Source of the DNA: Phaeovulum molybdatiresistens
Lineage (GTDB): Bacteria > Pseudomonadota > Alphaproteobacteria > Rhodobacterales > Rhodobacteraceae
DNA length: 64,000 nt
Assembly (NCBI RefSeq): GCF_023544865.1
Contig: NZ_JAMJFX010000004.1
Coordinates: 97,441 to 161,440 of the forward strand
Direction of reading: 5' to 3'
Of the stretch, positions 1 to 6,935 are shown piece by piece. The notes under the pieces were generated by a model, which saw only the letters and a list, made by a program, of their open reading frames with translations, made no database searches and was not told the origin of the DNA. The first letter of the stretch is position 1. Each line of letters opens with the position of its first letter. The translations under genes were made by a program, and so were the position numbers.

Positions 1-557
1 TTCCATTTGCGCGCGATCTGGCCGATCAGCCGGGGCAGGGCCTGATAGTCGGATTTCACCTCATAGCTGGGATCGATTACCAGAAGCCCGCGCCGTGGGG
101 TGGGGGGCGTCAGCGCCAGGGCCATCTGCAACCCGTCCTTCGGGTGGAAGATGCCGCCATGGGGCGCCATCGCCTCGCGCAGTGCGGCAAACTCGCGCGG
201 GTGCAATTCGCACAGATGGATCGTGTCGACCGGGCGCAGCAGATGCGCGGCGACCAGCGGCGATCCGGGATAGGCCAGTGGGCCGTGGGCCGCGCGGGTG
301 GCGGCCAGGGCGCGCGCATAGGGGTGATCGGGGGCGAACCAGCCCAGGTGTTCGACGCGCTGGATGCCCTGCGCCGCCTCGCCCGTCTTCAGCGCCTCGG
401 CCGCATCCAGCGCATAAAGCCCGCGCCCGGCATGGGTTTCCAGGTAGCTTAGCGGCTTGTCCTTGCGGGTCAGATAATCCAGCACACAGGCCAGCAGCGC
501 GTGTTTGTGCACATCGGCCAGGTTTCCGGCGTGATAGATGTGTTGATAGGACAGCAT
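1..557 (-). CDS. rlmJ: 23S rRNA (adenine-N6)-methyltransferase RlmJ, 5' part
   Basis: The first 185 residues of an RlmJ/YhiR-type protein; the remainder lies beyond the left edge of the window. The family methylates A2030 of 23S rRNA. The N-terminus reads MLSYQHIYHAGNLADVHKH, the usual start of the family, followed by YLETHAGRGLYAL, the SAM-binding segment. A later LLVIDPSYE matches the DPPY-like catalytic region with one change, Pro to Ser (DPSYE), as in other RlmJ proteins. The start at 557 is set by this conserved N-terminus. It lies downstream of the CcsR-type hairpin array on the same strand and is separated from it by the array's terminator, so it probably has its own promoter. Identification is confident although the C-terminus cannot be seen. 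Confidence 0.9.
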   Translation of the reverse strand, partial: MLSYQHIYHAGNLADVHKHALLACVLDYLTRKDKPLSYLETHAGRGLYALDAAEALKTGEAAQGIQRVEHLGWFAPDHPYARALAATRAAHGPLAYPGSPLVAAHLLRPVDTIHLCELHPREFAALREAMAPHGGIFHPKDGLQMALALTPPTPRRGLLVIDPSYEVKSDYQALPRLIGQIARKW

Positions 558-625
558 CCCGTTTCCCCTGTCAGTCGTGATCGGTGATGCCGCGCCCCGG
601 CGCGCGGTGCAAGACCGTTTGCGCC

Positions 626-666
626 AAAAGAAAACGGCGGCGCCCGGGAGGAGGTGGGCACCGCCG
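626..666 (-). terminator. Intrinsic terminator of the DUF1127-CcsR transcript
   Basis: The last hairpin of the array (stem 635-645 with 656-666, one C/A mismatch, loop containing CCTCCTCCC) is followed on the minus strand by TTTTCTTTT (634-626). None of the other seven hairpins has a T-run, so this one is the likely end of the operon. Confidence 0.75.
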
Positions 667-708
667 CATCTTTTCCGTCAGCCCCAGGGAGGAGGAGGGG
701 GCCTTCGG
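626..708 (-). ncRNA. CcsR-type small RNA, fourth copy
   Basis: A pair of hairpins. The first (675-708) has a short GCCCC/GGGGC stem around the loop and an outer 3-bp stem. The second (635-666) has a longer stem with one mismatch. On the minus strand both loops carry CCTCCTCCC. Eight nucleotides separate the two. The second hairpin is followed by a T-rich run, so it should end the transcript. The arrangement of two CCUCCUCCC hairpins per unit, downstream of a DUF1127 gene, matches the CcsR sRNAs described in Rhodobacter sphaeroides. Exact ends are inferred from the stems. Confidence 0.8.
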
Positions 709-720
709 TATTGTCAGCGA

Positions 721-789
721 TGACCCCGGGAGGAGGGTGAGGTCACCGCCTTCGAACGGTTGGCCCAGGGAGGAGGAGGGGCCTTCCGT
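721..789 (-). ncRNA. CcsR-type small RNA, third copy
   Basis: A pair of hairpins. The first (756-789) has a GGCCC/GGGCC stem and an outer ACGG/CCGT stem across a 2x2 internal loop. The second (721-745) has only a 5-bp TGACC/GGTCA stem and a larger loop, and is the most degenerate of the array. Both loops contain CCTCCTCCC on the minus strand and they are 10 nt apart. Assigned as a CcsR-type sRNA from motif, pairing and position behind the DUF1127 gene. Confidence 0.75.
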
Positions 790-832
790 ATTCCGCAGGG
801 CCAAAGCCCTTGTCTTGTGCCCGGTTGGAAGC

Positions 833-905
833 GCGGCGGCCCCAGGGAGGAGGAGGGGGCCGCCGCCTTCATCACGAGACCTCAGGGAGGAGGAGGAGGT
901 CTTCG
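833..905 (-). ncRNA. CcsR-type small RNA, second copy
   Basis: A pair of hairpins. The first is at 875-905, with a 7-bp AGACCTC/GAGGTCT stem. The second is at 833-866, with an 11-bp GC-rich stem. Each encloses an identical 12-nt loop that reads CTCCTCCTCCCT on the minus strand. They are 8 nt apart, and the next pairs are more than 40 nt away on both sides. The stems differ in sequence from those of the other copies while the loops are the same, which indicates selection on both structure and loop. Confidence 0.85.
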
Positions 906-952
906 CTTGGGCGTCCGGCGGGGATCATGCGATCCTGTGGCCGGTATCTGGG

Positions 953-1021
953 GGCGGCACCCTCAGGGAGGAGGAGGAGGGTGCCGCCGATTTCCGAGGC
1001 CCAGGGAGGAGGAGGGGCCTC
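953..1021 (-). ncRNA. CcsR-type small RNA, first copy
   Basis: A pair of hairpins 12 nt downstream of the DUF1127 stop codon. The first (996-1021) has a 7-bp GAGGCCC/GGGCCTC stem. The second (953-988) has a perfect 12-bp stem around the loop CTCCTCCTCCCT (minus strand). In R. sphaeroides, CcsR1-4 are processed from a transcript shared with the DUF1127 gene, are induced by heat and oxidative stress through RpoHI/RpoHII, and affect C1 metabolism and glutathione pools. The same role is inferred here. Confidence 0.85.
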
Positions 1022-1033
1022 AGGAACTGAAAC

Positions 1034-1258
1034 TTACTTGCCGTAGGCCGCTTCCAGCGCGACACGGGTGATCATCGAGCGGTTGATGCCCAGATCGGCC
1101 AGTTCGCGGTTCGACAGGCCACGCAGTTCACGCACGGTCAGCGCATAGACCTTGCGACGGGCGCGGGCTTCGCCGATGGCGGTGAAGAACGCCAGGATAC
1201 GCGCACCGATACCGCCGGTGCTGGCGTTGGCGTGATGGATGTCCTGAGCGAGTGCCAT
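1034..1258 (-). CDS. ccaF1: DUF1127 RNA-binding protein, CcaF1-like
   Basis: A small basic protein of 74 residues. Its C-terminal half holds the DUF1127 (YjiS-like) domain, with RELRGLSNRELADLGINRS followed by MITRVALEAAYG. Such proteins act as post-transcriptional regulators; CcaF1 of R. sphaeroides binds RNA and aids maturation of the CcsR sRNAs encoded directly downstream, the arrangement seen here. The start at 1258 (MALAQDIHHA) is preferred because AGGA lies 8 nt upstream. An ATG at 1264 is in frame but too close to that site. Assignment as CcaF1 rests on the domain plus linkage to the hairpin array. The gene symbol is by analogy. Confidence 0.85.
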   Translation of the reverse strand: MALAQDIHHANASTGGIGARILAFFTAIGEARARRKVYALTVRELRGLSNRELADLGINRSMITRVALEAAYGK

Positions 1259-1333
1259 TGTCATCGTCCTGATTTGCGTCGTTTCGTGCTGCAGCCCTGT
1301 GCTGCTGTTGAAGACTAAATGGGACGAATGCTG

Positions 1334-1360
1334 CGTATGCACAATACCAATAAGCCGCAA
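1334..1360 (-). promoter_or_regulatory. Possible promoter of the DUF1127-CcsR operon
   Basis: On the minus strand TTGCGG and CATACG are 15 bp apart, about 75 bp before the DUF1127 start. The short spacer would suit a heat-shock type sigma factor (RpoH), as known for the R. sphaeroides locus, but the match is weak and other sites in the 250-bp divergent region are possible. Confidence 0.2.
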
Positions 1361-1507
1361 CGCTGCCATGCGGAAACTGCATAACGGCTGCTGACCTAAT
1401 TTGGGCTAACGCCGCGTCACAATGTGTAAAATTTGTGCAAATTCCTGATCGCTTGCCTTCCGCGCGGAATGCGCCAGATTGTCAGGGTCCGCATCCAGGG
1501 GGAAAAC

Positions 1508-2578
1508 ATGTCTGTCAGCAAGCAAATGGTTCTTGAGGCGCTTGGCCGCGTGGCGCTGCCCGGCGGGGGCGATGTGGTGTCGCGTGATTACCTGCGCGCG
1601 CTGGCGGTCGAAGGCGGCGCGGTGCGGTTCGTGCTGGAGGCCGATGCCCCCGCCACCGCGCAGATGCTGGAATCGGTCCGCCCCGCGATCGAGGCGGCGG
1701 TGCGTGCCCTGCCGGGGGTGGACAGCCTGTCGATCGTCACCACCGCGCAGGCCCCCAAGGGCTTTGGCGCCCCGCAGATCGGTGGCCACCCCAAGCCCCA
1801 GGCCGGGCCGCTGCCGGTGCCCGGTGTCGCGCGCATCATCGCGGTGGGGTCCGGCAAGGGCGGGGTCGGAAAATCGACCGTTTCGTCGAACCTGGCGGTG
1901 GCGCTGGCGCGGGCGGGCAAGCGGGTGGGCCTGCTGGACGCCGATATCTACGGGCCCAGCCAGCCGCGCATGATGGGGGTGAACCGCCGCCCGTCCTCGC
2001 CCGATGGCAAGACGATCCTGCCGCTGCAGGCGCATGGCGTCACGCTGATGTCGATCGGGCTGATGCTGAAAGAGGATGAGGCCGTGATCTGGCGCGGCCC
2101 GATGCTGATGGGCGCGATGCAGCAGATGCTGGGCCAGGTGAAATGGGATGAATATGGCCCGCTGGATGTGCTGATCATCGACCTGCCGCCGGGCACGGGC
2201 GATGTGCAGCTGTCGCTGTGCCAGAAGACGCGGCTGGACGGGGCGATCATCGTGTCCACCCCGCAGGACGTGGCGTTGTTGGATGCGCGCAAGGCGATCG
2301 ACATGTTCCGCCGCCTGGGCACGCCGGTGCTGGGCCTGATCGAGAACATGTCCACCTATATCTGCCCCAATTGCGGGCATGAGGCGCATCTGTTCGGTCA
2401 TGGCGGTGTCGCGGCCGAGGCGACCAAGCTGGGCATGCCTTATCTGGGCGAACTGCCGCTGGACCTGTCGGTGCGGCTGGCGGGCGATGCCGGAACCCCG
2501 GTCGCGGCCGGCGAGGGGCCGATGGCGGGCACCTATGCCGCGCTGGCGGCCCGGTTGATCGCGGCTAACGCGGTCTGA
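1508..2578 (+). CDS. mrp: Mrp/ApbC Fe-S cluster carrier ATPase
   Basis: A P-loop NTPase of 356 residues that binds and transfers iron-sulfur clusters to apoproteins in the cytoplasm. An N-terminal MIP18 (DUF59)-like domain covers about residues 1-80. The deviant Walker A motif GKGGVGKST is at about 114-122, DADIYGPSQPRM follows, and the cluster-binding CPNC motif is near 288. The start at 1508 was chosen over an upstream ATG at 1433 because MSVSKQMVLEALGRV matches the family N-terminus and a purine-rich GGGGGAAAA stretch precedes it. It is divergent from the DUF1127 gene and stands alone; a strong hairpin 50 bp downstream probably ends its transcript. Confidence 0.92.
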   Translation: MSVSKQMVLEALGRVALPGGGDVVSRDYLRALAVEGGAVRFVLEADAPATAQMLESVRPAIEAAVRALPGVDSLSIVTTAQAPKGFGAPQIGGHPKPQAGPLPVPGVARIIAVGSGKGGVGKSTVSSNLAVALARAGKRVGLLDADIYGPSQPRMMGVNRRPSSPDGKTILPLQAHGVTLMSIGLMLKEDEAVIWRGPMLMGAMQQMLGQVKWDEYGPLDVLIIDLPPGTGDVQLSLCQKTRLDGAIIVSTPQDVALLDARKAIDMFRRLGTPVLGLIENMSTYICPNCGHEAHLFGHGGVAAEATKLGMPYLGELPLDLSVRLAGDAGTPVAAGEGPMAGTYAALAARLIAANAV

Positions 2579-2593
2579 ACCCGCCGCGGGCCC

Positions 2594-2677
2594 GGGATTT
2601 CACGGGAACAGGATTTCGGAACTGGGATTTCATGGCCCCGGGCAGGATGTGGCCCGGGGCCATGGTATTTCATGGGA
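2594..2677 (+). promoter_or_regulatory. TGGGA-type repeat cluster A (candidate MraZ boxes)
   Basis: GGGA occurs at 2594, 2604, 2624 and 2674, with related GG words at 2634 and 2664, all in one 10-bp register and often followed by TTTCA. E. coli MraZ binds TGGGN direct repeats separated by 5 nt, the same geometry. The cluster lies between mrp and mraZ, far from the mraZ start. Binding is inferred. Confidence 0.4.
2631..2664 (+). terminator. Perfect 13-bp hairpin after mrp
   Basis: CATGGCCCCGGGC and its exact complement flank the 8-nt loop AGGATGTG. It begins 52 bp after the mrp stop. Only GTATTT follows, so the T-tract is weak; it may terminate mrp or simply reflect opposed repeat halves of cluster A. 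Confidence 0.5.
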
Positions 2678-2808
2678 ACGGCGCGGTCGCATCGCGGATC
2701 AAGCCGAATCACCCCGGCGTGATCGGCCGTGATCGCGCGTGGATTCGGGTGCTTTGGGGCGTTTTCAGCGGGCGTTCGGCGGCTTTTGGATGAAATTTTC
2801 CGTTTCGG

Positions 2809-2823
2809 TGGGAAATCATGGGG
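2809..2823 (+). promoter_or_regulatory. TGGGA-type repeat pair B
   Basis: TGGGA at 2809 and TGGGG at 2819 are 10 bp apart, the spacing of the E. coli MraZ site. Only two copies are present, so this is a weaker candidate than cluster C. Confidence 0.3.
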
Positions 2824-2962
2824 CGGGCTGTGACGCGGCACGGTTAACAAGATGTTGTGGCTGTCGGACCACTATCTTCTACCTGTTCCGTTCATCGCGG
2901 GGTTGCGCTCCGCTGGATGCCCTTCGCCCCACATCAGGTTCCGCAGCGGCGGTGAATCTGGC

Positions 2963-2968
2963 CATAAT
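2963..2968 (+). promoter_or_regulatory. Possible -10 element of the dcw promoter
   Basis: CATAAT resembles a sigma-70 -10 box and is placed so that transcription would start near 2975, just before the repeat triplet C. No good -35 box is seen 17 bp upstream (the sequence there is TCCGCA-like), so the call is tentative. Confidence 0.3.
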
Positions 2969-2979
2969 TTCCTGTTGCT

Positions 2980-3004
2980 TCCCATGAAATCCCATGGCAT
3001 CCCT
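2980..3004 (-). promoter_or_regulatory. TGGGA triplet C, candidate MraZ operator
   Basis: TCCCA, TCCCA and TCCCT start at 2980, 2990 and 3000. Read on the minus strand this is three TGGGA/AGGGA words with exact 5-nt spacers, the arrangement bound by E. coli MraZ at its own promoter. It lies just downstream of the -10 candidate, where a bound repressor would block the dcw promoter. Confidence 0.55.
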
Positions 3005-3169
3005 TGGTCATCGGGAAGACGGGCGAACGAGGCATCAAGACCTCACGGCGAAAAGAGCAGGTTTCATACAGGCACCCGCTTCACGACCAAGAACGATCCG
3101 GCGCGCGGGCGAGCAGACATCCCCCAAGGTGGCGCGTGTAGTCGGACACACCCAGTGATGGGACGAGGG

Positions 3170-3213
3170 CGGCGGATCGGGCAGTGGCAGCAGCCCGACC
3201 GCCGTTTTCCTTT
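3170..3213 (+). terminator. Intrinsic terminator in the mraZ leader
   Basis: The stem is CGGCGG plus TCGGGC (one bulged A) with GCCCGA plus CCGCCG, around a 10-nt loop, followed by TTTTCCTTT. It ends 49 bp before the mraZ start codon. Most dcw transcripts should stop here unless it is read through or processed. Confidence 0.8.
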
Positions 3214-3262
3214 ACAAGGCCCCGGGATGACCCGGGCAGGGGAATGGGACAGGAGCGCGCCA

Positions 3263-3781
3263 GTGGCACGCAGGTTCAGAGGGTCGGAGACGTTCAAGGT
3301 GGACGCGAAGGGTCGCGTTTCCATCCCCGCCTCCTTCCGTCGCGTGATCGAGGCCTGTGACCCCGACTGGACCCCCGGCAACCGCCCCAACATCGTCATC
3401 GTCTATGGCGGCCCGCAGCAGACATGGTTGCAGGTCTACACGATGGAGGCGATCACCGAAATCGACGCGCAGATCGACATGATGCAGCGCGGATCGGTGG
3501 AACGGGCCGAGATCGAAGAACTGATGTATGGCCAGTCGCACGAAGCCCAGATCGACGATGATGGCCGTCTGGTCCTGCCGCAGAAACTGCGCGAAAAGAT
3601 CGGGCTGAAGTCCGAGGCGTTCTTTGTTTCGGCGGGCACCTCGTTCAAGATCTGGGATCCCGCGGCCTATGAGGCCGAACAGGCCGAACTTTACGCCGAA
3701 CGCGCGACCCAGCGGCCCCGCGGCTATGATCCGCTGGTCAATCTGCCGAACCTGCCCGCAGCCGCCCCGAGGCAGACATGA
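3263..3781 (+). CDS. mraZ: Division/cell wall cluster transcriptional repressor MraZ
   Basis: An AbrB-like DNA-binding protein of 172 residues that represses the dcw promoter in E. coli. The two half-domains each show the signature DxxxRxxx[10 protein letters not shown] at about residues 13-21 and DDDGRLVLP near 97. The GTG at 3263 is chosen because AGGAG lies 8 nt upstream and the protein then begins [10 protein letters not shown], as in relatives; a longer reading would run into the leader terminator. Its stop overlaps the rsmH start (ATGA). GGG words at 3224 and 3234 and three upstream repeat clusters are candidate targets. First gene of the dcw cluster. Confidence 0.93.
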   Translation: MARRFRGSETFKVDAKGRVSIPASFRRVIEACDPDWTPGNRPNIVIVYGGPQQTWLQVYTMEAITEIDAQIDMMQRGSVERAEIEELMYGQSHEAQIDDDGRLVLPQKLREKIGLKSEAFFVSAGTSFKIWDPAAYEAEQAELYAERATQRPRGYDPLVNLPNLPAAAPRQT

Positions 3782-4761
3782 GCGCCGATGCCCCCCACAT
3801 CCCCGTTCTGCTGCGGCCGCTTCTGAAAGCGGTCGCGCCTGTCTCTGGGGTTTGGCTGGATGGCACCTTCGGCGCGGGCGGTTATGCGCGCGGCCTGCTG
3901 GAGGCGGGGGCTGATCGCGTGATCGGGGTGGACCGCGATCCGATGGTGTTTCGCATGGCCGAAAGCTGGCGCGGGGCCTATGGCGACCGCCTGCGGCTGG
4001 TGCAGGGGACGTTTTCCGATCTGGACACGCTGGCGGGCGAGCCGCTGGATGGTGTGGTGCTGGACCTTGGCGTCAGCTCGATGCAGCTTGACATGCCCGA
4101 ACGCGGCTTTTCCTTCCTGCGCGACGGGCCGCTGGACATGCGCATGGGCGACACCGGCCCCTCGGCCGCAGATCTGGTCAATACGCTGGACGAAGGCGAT
4201 CTGGCCGACATCCTGTATCACTATGGCGAAGAACGCGCCTCGCGCCGGATCGCGCGCGCGATTGTCGAGGCGCGCAAGACCGCGCCGTTTGAAACCACGC
4301 TGCAACTGGTCGCGGTGGTCGAACGCTGTCTGCCGCGCCCGAAACCGGGGCAAAGCCATCCCGCGACGCGGTCCTTCCAGGCGATCCGCATCGCGGTGAA
4401 CGACGAATTCGGCCAGCTGATCGAGGGGCTTGAGGCCGCCGAACGCGCGCTGAAACCGGGCGGGCGGCTGGCGGTGGTCACCTTCCATTCGCTGGAAGAT
4501 CGCGTGGTCAAACGCTTCCTGCAGGCGCGTTCCGGCGGCGAGGGGCAGGGGTCGCGCTACGCGCCCGCCCGCGCCGCGGTGGAACCGGCCTTCCGCCTGC
4601 TTAGCAAGGCGATCGGCCCTGATGACACGGAACTGGCGGAAAACCCCCGCGCGCGCTCGGCCAAGCTGCGCGTGGCGGCGCGCACCGATGCCCCCGCCGG
4701 GCGCGCGGATCGCAAAAGCCTTGGCCTGCCCGCGCCGGTGTTGAAAGGACATCCCCGATGA
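3778..4761 (+). CDS. rsmH: 16S rRNA (cytosine1402-N4)-methyltransferase RsmH
   Basis: Methylates N4 of C1402 in the decoding centre of 16S rRNA; formerly MraW. At 327 residues it has the normal length. HIPVLL near the N-terminus, [12 protein letters not shown] at about 28-39 (SAM-binding glycine loop), GVDRDP and [12 protein letters not shown] are all present, with [13 protein letters not shown] and VTFHSLEDR towards the C-terminal half as typical of the family. The ATG overlaps the mraZ stop by 4 nt, and its own stop overlaps the ftsL start by 4 nt, so expression is coupled within the dcw operon. Confidence 0.95.
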   Translation: MSADAPHIPVLLRPLLKAVAPVSGVWLDGTFGAGGYARGLLEAGADRVIGVDRDPMVFRMAESWRGAYGDRLRLVQGTFSDLDTLAGEPLDGVVLDLGVSSMQLDMPERGFSFLRDGPLDMRMGDTGPSAADLVNTLDEGDLADILYHYGEERASRRIARAIVEARKTAPFETTLQLVAVVERCLPRPKPGQSHPATRSFQAIRIAVNDEFGQLIEGLEAAERALKPGGRLAVVTFHSLEDRVVKRFLQARSGGEGQGSRYAPARAAVEPAFRLLSKAIGPDDTELAENPRARSAKLRVAARTDAPAGRADRKSLGLPAPVLKGHPR

Positions 4762-5102
4762 GATCGCTGATCTATCTTGCAACGGCGCTGTGCGTGATGG
4801 GGCTGGCGTTCTGGGCCTACCGCGAGAATTACGAAACCCAGTCTCGCCAGGCCGAGATGAAGCGCCTGCAACGCGAAATCGCCTCGCTGCGCGAGGGGCT
4901 GGGCGTGCTGCGCGCGGAATGGGCCTATCTGAACCGCCCCGACCGGCTGCGTGAACTGGTGAACTTGAACTTCGCCAGCCTTGGCCTTTTGCCGCTGTTG
5001 CCCGAACAATTCGGCTCGGTCGCGCAGGTGGCCTATCCGCCGCAGCCCGAACTGCCCAGCGTCGAGCCCATTGATGTGATCGCCCCGGAGGTTGCCGAAT
5101 GA
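4758..5102 (+). CDS. ftsL: Cell division protein FtsL
   Basis: A bitopic inner-membrane protein of 114 residues that joins FtsB and FtsQ in the divisome. One transmembrane helix is at about residues 4-20, followed by a charged heptad-rich segment (about 30-55, [21 protein letters not shown]) that fits the FtsL coiled coil. The [16 protein letters not shown] stretch is typical of alphaproteobacterial FtsL. Sequence conservation in this family is low, so position between rsmH and ftsI is part of the evidence. Both ends overlap neighbours by 4 nt. Confidence 0.88.
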   Translation: MRSLIYLATALCVMGLAFWAYRENYETQSRQAEMKRLQREIASLREGLGVLRAEWAYLNRPDRLRELVNLNFASLGLLPLLPEQFGSVAQVAYPPQPELPSVEPIDVIAPEVAE

Positions 5103-6880
5103 TCCGCACACCGCTGCGCCCGCTGGCCCGTATCCTTGACGCCCGCGCCAAGGGTGAAAACCCCGATGCGATCGAGCGCGAGAACATCCGCCTGCGCGGC
5201 GAGGCGACGCGCGACCGTGCCCGCGCCCGGGCCGAGGGGCGGCTTCTGGTGATGGCGGCGCTGTTCCTGGCCGGGTTCGTCACCGTGGGCACGCGCATGG
5301 GCATGCTGGCCGCGGTCGAACCGCAAGAACCCCAGCTGGCCAGCTCCGGCGAGGCGATCCTGGCGCAGCGCGCCGATATCCTGGACCGCAATGGCCGGGT
5401 GCTGGCGACCAACCTGGTGACCCATGCGCTTTATGCCCAGCCGATGATGATGGTGGACCCGGTGGGCACCGCCGACAAGCTGGCGGGCATCTTCCCCGAC
5501 CTGGACCGCGACCGTCTGGTGCGCGACTTTACCGGCGGGCGCAAGTTCTTGTGGATCAAGAAGAAGATCAGCCCCGAACAGATGCAGGCGGTGCATGACA
5601 TCGGCGACCCGGGCCTGCTGTTCGGCCCGCGTGAAATGCGGCTTTATCCCAATGGCGCGCTGGCCGCGCATATCATGGGCGGGGCCAGTTTCGGCCGCGA
5701 GGGCGTGGATTCCGCCGAGGTGATCGGCGTGGCGGGCGTGGAAAAGGCCTTTGACGGCTGGCTGCGCGATCCCGCGAATGCCGGCGCGCCGCTGCGCCTG
5801 TCGATCGACCTGACGGTTCAGGCCGCGATGGAAGAGGTGCTGTATGGCGGCATGAAGCTGATGGATGCCAAGGGCGCCACCGGCATCCTGATGGAGGTCG
5901 CCACCGGCGAGATCGTGGCGATGGCCAGCCTGCCCGATTTCGACCCCAACAACCGCCCCGCGCCGTTGACCAAGGGCGATGCGTCCGACAGCCCGCTGTT
6001 CAACCGCGCGGTGCAGGGGGTCTATGAACTGGGGTCCACCTTCAAGATCTTCGCGGTGGCGCAGGCGCTGGAAATGGGGCTGGTGAACCCCCAGACCATG
6101 ATCGAGACCAAGACGCCGATGTATTTCGGCAAACACCGGATCAAGGATTACCGCAACTATGGCCCGCAGCTGACGGTCACCGATGTGATCGCGAAATCCT
6201 CGAACGTGGGCACGGCGCGCATCGCCACCATGATCGGCGGCGAGGCGCAGCAGGATTTCCTGCGCCGGATGGGGTTCTTTGAATCGACCAAGGTCGAACT
6301 GGCCGAGGCGCCCACCGGCCGGCCGTTGCTGCCGCCGCGCTGGGGCGAACTGGTCACGCTGACCGTGTCCTATGGCCACGGCATGTCGGCAAGCCCGCTG
6401 CATCTGGCGGCCGGTTATGCGATGCTGGCCAATGGCGGGCGGCGCGTGACCCCCACGCTGATCCATGGCGCGGCCCCCACCCCCGGCGAACAGATCATCC
6501 GCCCCGAGGTCGCCCGTCAGGCGGTCGACATGATGCGCAAGGTGGTGACCGAGGGCACCGCATCCTTTGGCGAGGTGGCGGGCTATCAGGTCGCGGGCAA
6601 GACCGGCACCGCCGAAAAGCCCAAGCCCGGCGGCGGCTATTGGGATGAACGCAACATCAACACCTTCGCCAGTGTCTTTCCGGCCTCGGACCCGAAATAT
6701 GTGCTGATCGTGTCGATGGATGAGGCGGTCGATACCTCGGGGTCGGAACCGCGCCGCACCGCGGGCTGGACCGCCGTTCCGATCGCGGCCGAGGTGGTGC
6801 GCCGCACCGCGCCGCTGCTGGGCCTGCGCCCGGTGCCGGAACCCGCCGATCCCGAGGCGATCACGCTGGTGCGCAATTGA
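5099..6880 (+). CDS. ftsI: Peptidoglycan D,D-transpeptidase FtsI (PBP3)
   Basis: The septal class B penicillin-binding protein, 593 residues. A cytoplasmic N-terminus precedes one transmembrane helix at about 50-68. A PBP dimerisation domain (ILDRNGRVLATNL) and the transpeptidase domain follow. The catalytic motifs are intact: STFK with the active serine near 313, SSN near 367 and KTGT near 501. It cross-links new septal peptidoglycan together with FtsW. Start and stop fit the operon: it overlaps ftsL by 4 nt and is followed after 55 nt by murE. Confidence 0.95.
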   Translation: MIRTPLRPLARILDARAKGENPDAIERENIRLRGEATRDRARARAEGRLLVMAALFLAGFVTVGTRMGMLAAVEPQEPQLASSGEAILAQRADILDRNGRVLATNLVTHALYAQPMMMVDPVGTADKLAGIFPDLDRDRLVRDFTGGRKFLWIKKKISPEQMQAVHDIGDPGLLFGPREMRLYPNGALAAHIMGGASFGREGVDSAEVIGVAGVEKAFDGWLRDPANAGAPLRLSIDLTVQAAMEEVLYGGMKLMDAKGATGILMEVATGEIVAMASLPDFDPNNRPAPLTKGDASDSPLFNRAVQGVYELGSTFKIFAVAQALEMGLVNPQTMIETKTPMYFGKHRIKDYRNYGPQLTVTDVIAKSSNVGTARIATMIGGEAQQDFLRRMGFFESTKVELAEAPTGRPLLPPRWGELVTLTVSYGHGMSASPLHLAAGYAMLANGGRRVTPTLIHGAAPTPGEQIIRPEVARQAVDMMRKVVTEGTASFGEVAGYQVAGKTGTAEKPKPGGGYWDERNINTFASVFPASDPKYVLIVSMDEAVDTSGSEPRRTAGWTAVPIAAEVVRRTAPLLGLRPVPEPADPEAITLVRN

Positions 6881-6935
6881 CGCCCCAGGGCGCGCGGCGA
6901 TAAATGGCCGCGCCGGCGAGGAAAGGACACAGACG

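Larger units (their letters stand above)
2975..3213 (+). ncRNA. UpsM-like terminated leader RNA upstream of mraZ
   Basis: In R. sphaeroides the dcw promoter drives an abundant sRNA, UpsM (upstream sRNA of mraZ, about 206 nt), made by termination in the mraZ leader and cut by RNase E. Here a strong intrinsic terminator sits 50 bp before mraZ, and a candidate promoter about 240 bp upstream of it gives a transcript of similar size. No open frame of note fills the interval. The 5' end is a guess from the -10 candidate and the sequence was not aligned with UpsM. Confidence 0.5.

Noticed and set aside
635..1021. CRISPR-like array
   Set aside because: The repeated core is only 9-12 nt, spacing is irregular and each copy is the loop of its own stem; there are no Cas genes.
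584..1071. Gly/Glu/Arg-rich open frames on the plus strand across the hairpin array
   Set aside because: They are translations of the repeated GGGAGGAGG loops; no start site or family features. The RNA hairpins on the other strand explain the sequence.
1433..1507. Upstream start for mrp
   Set aside because: The extra 25 residues are unlike the family and the purine-rich site lies before 1508.
2852..3262. Long N-terminal extension of MraZ
   Set aside because: It crosses the leader terminator, lacks similarity, and the GTG at 3263 has a good ribosome site at family length.
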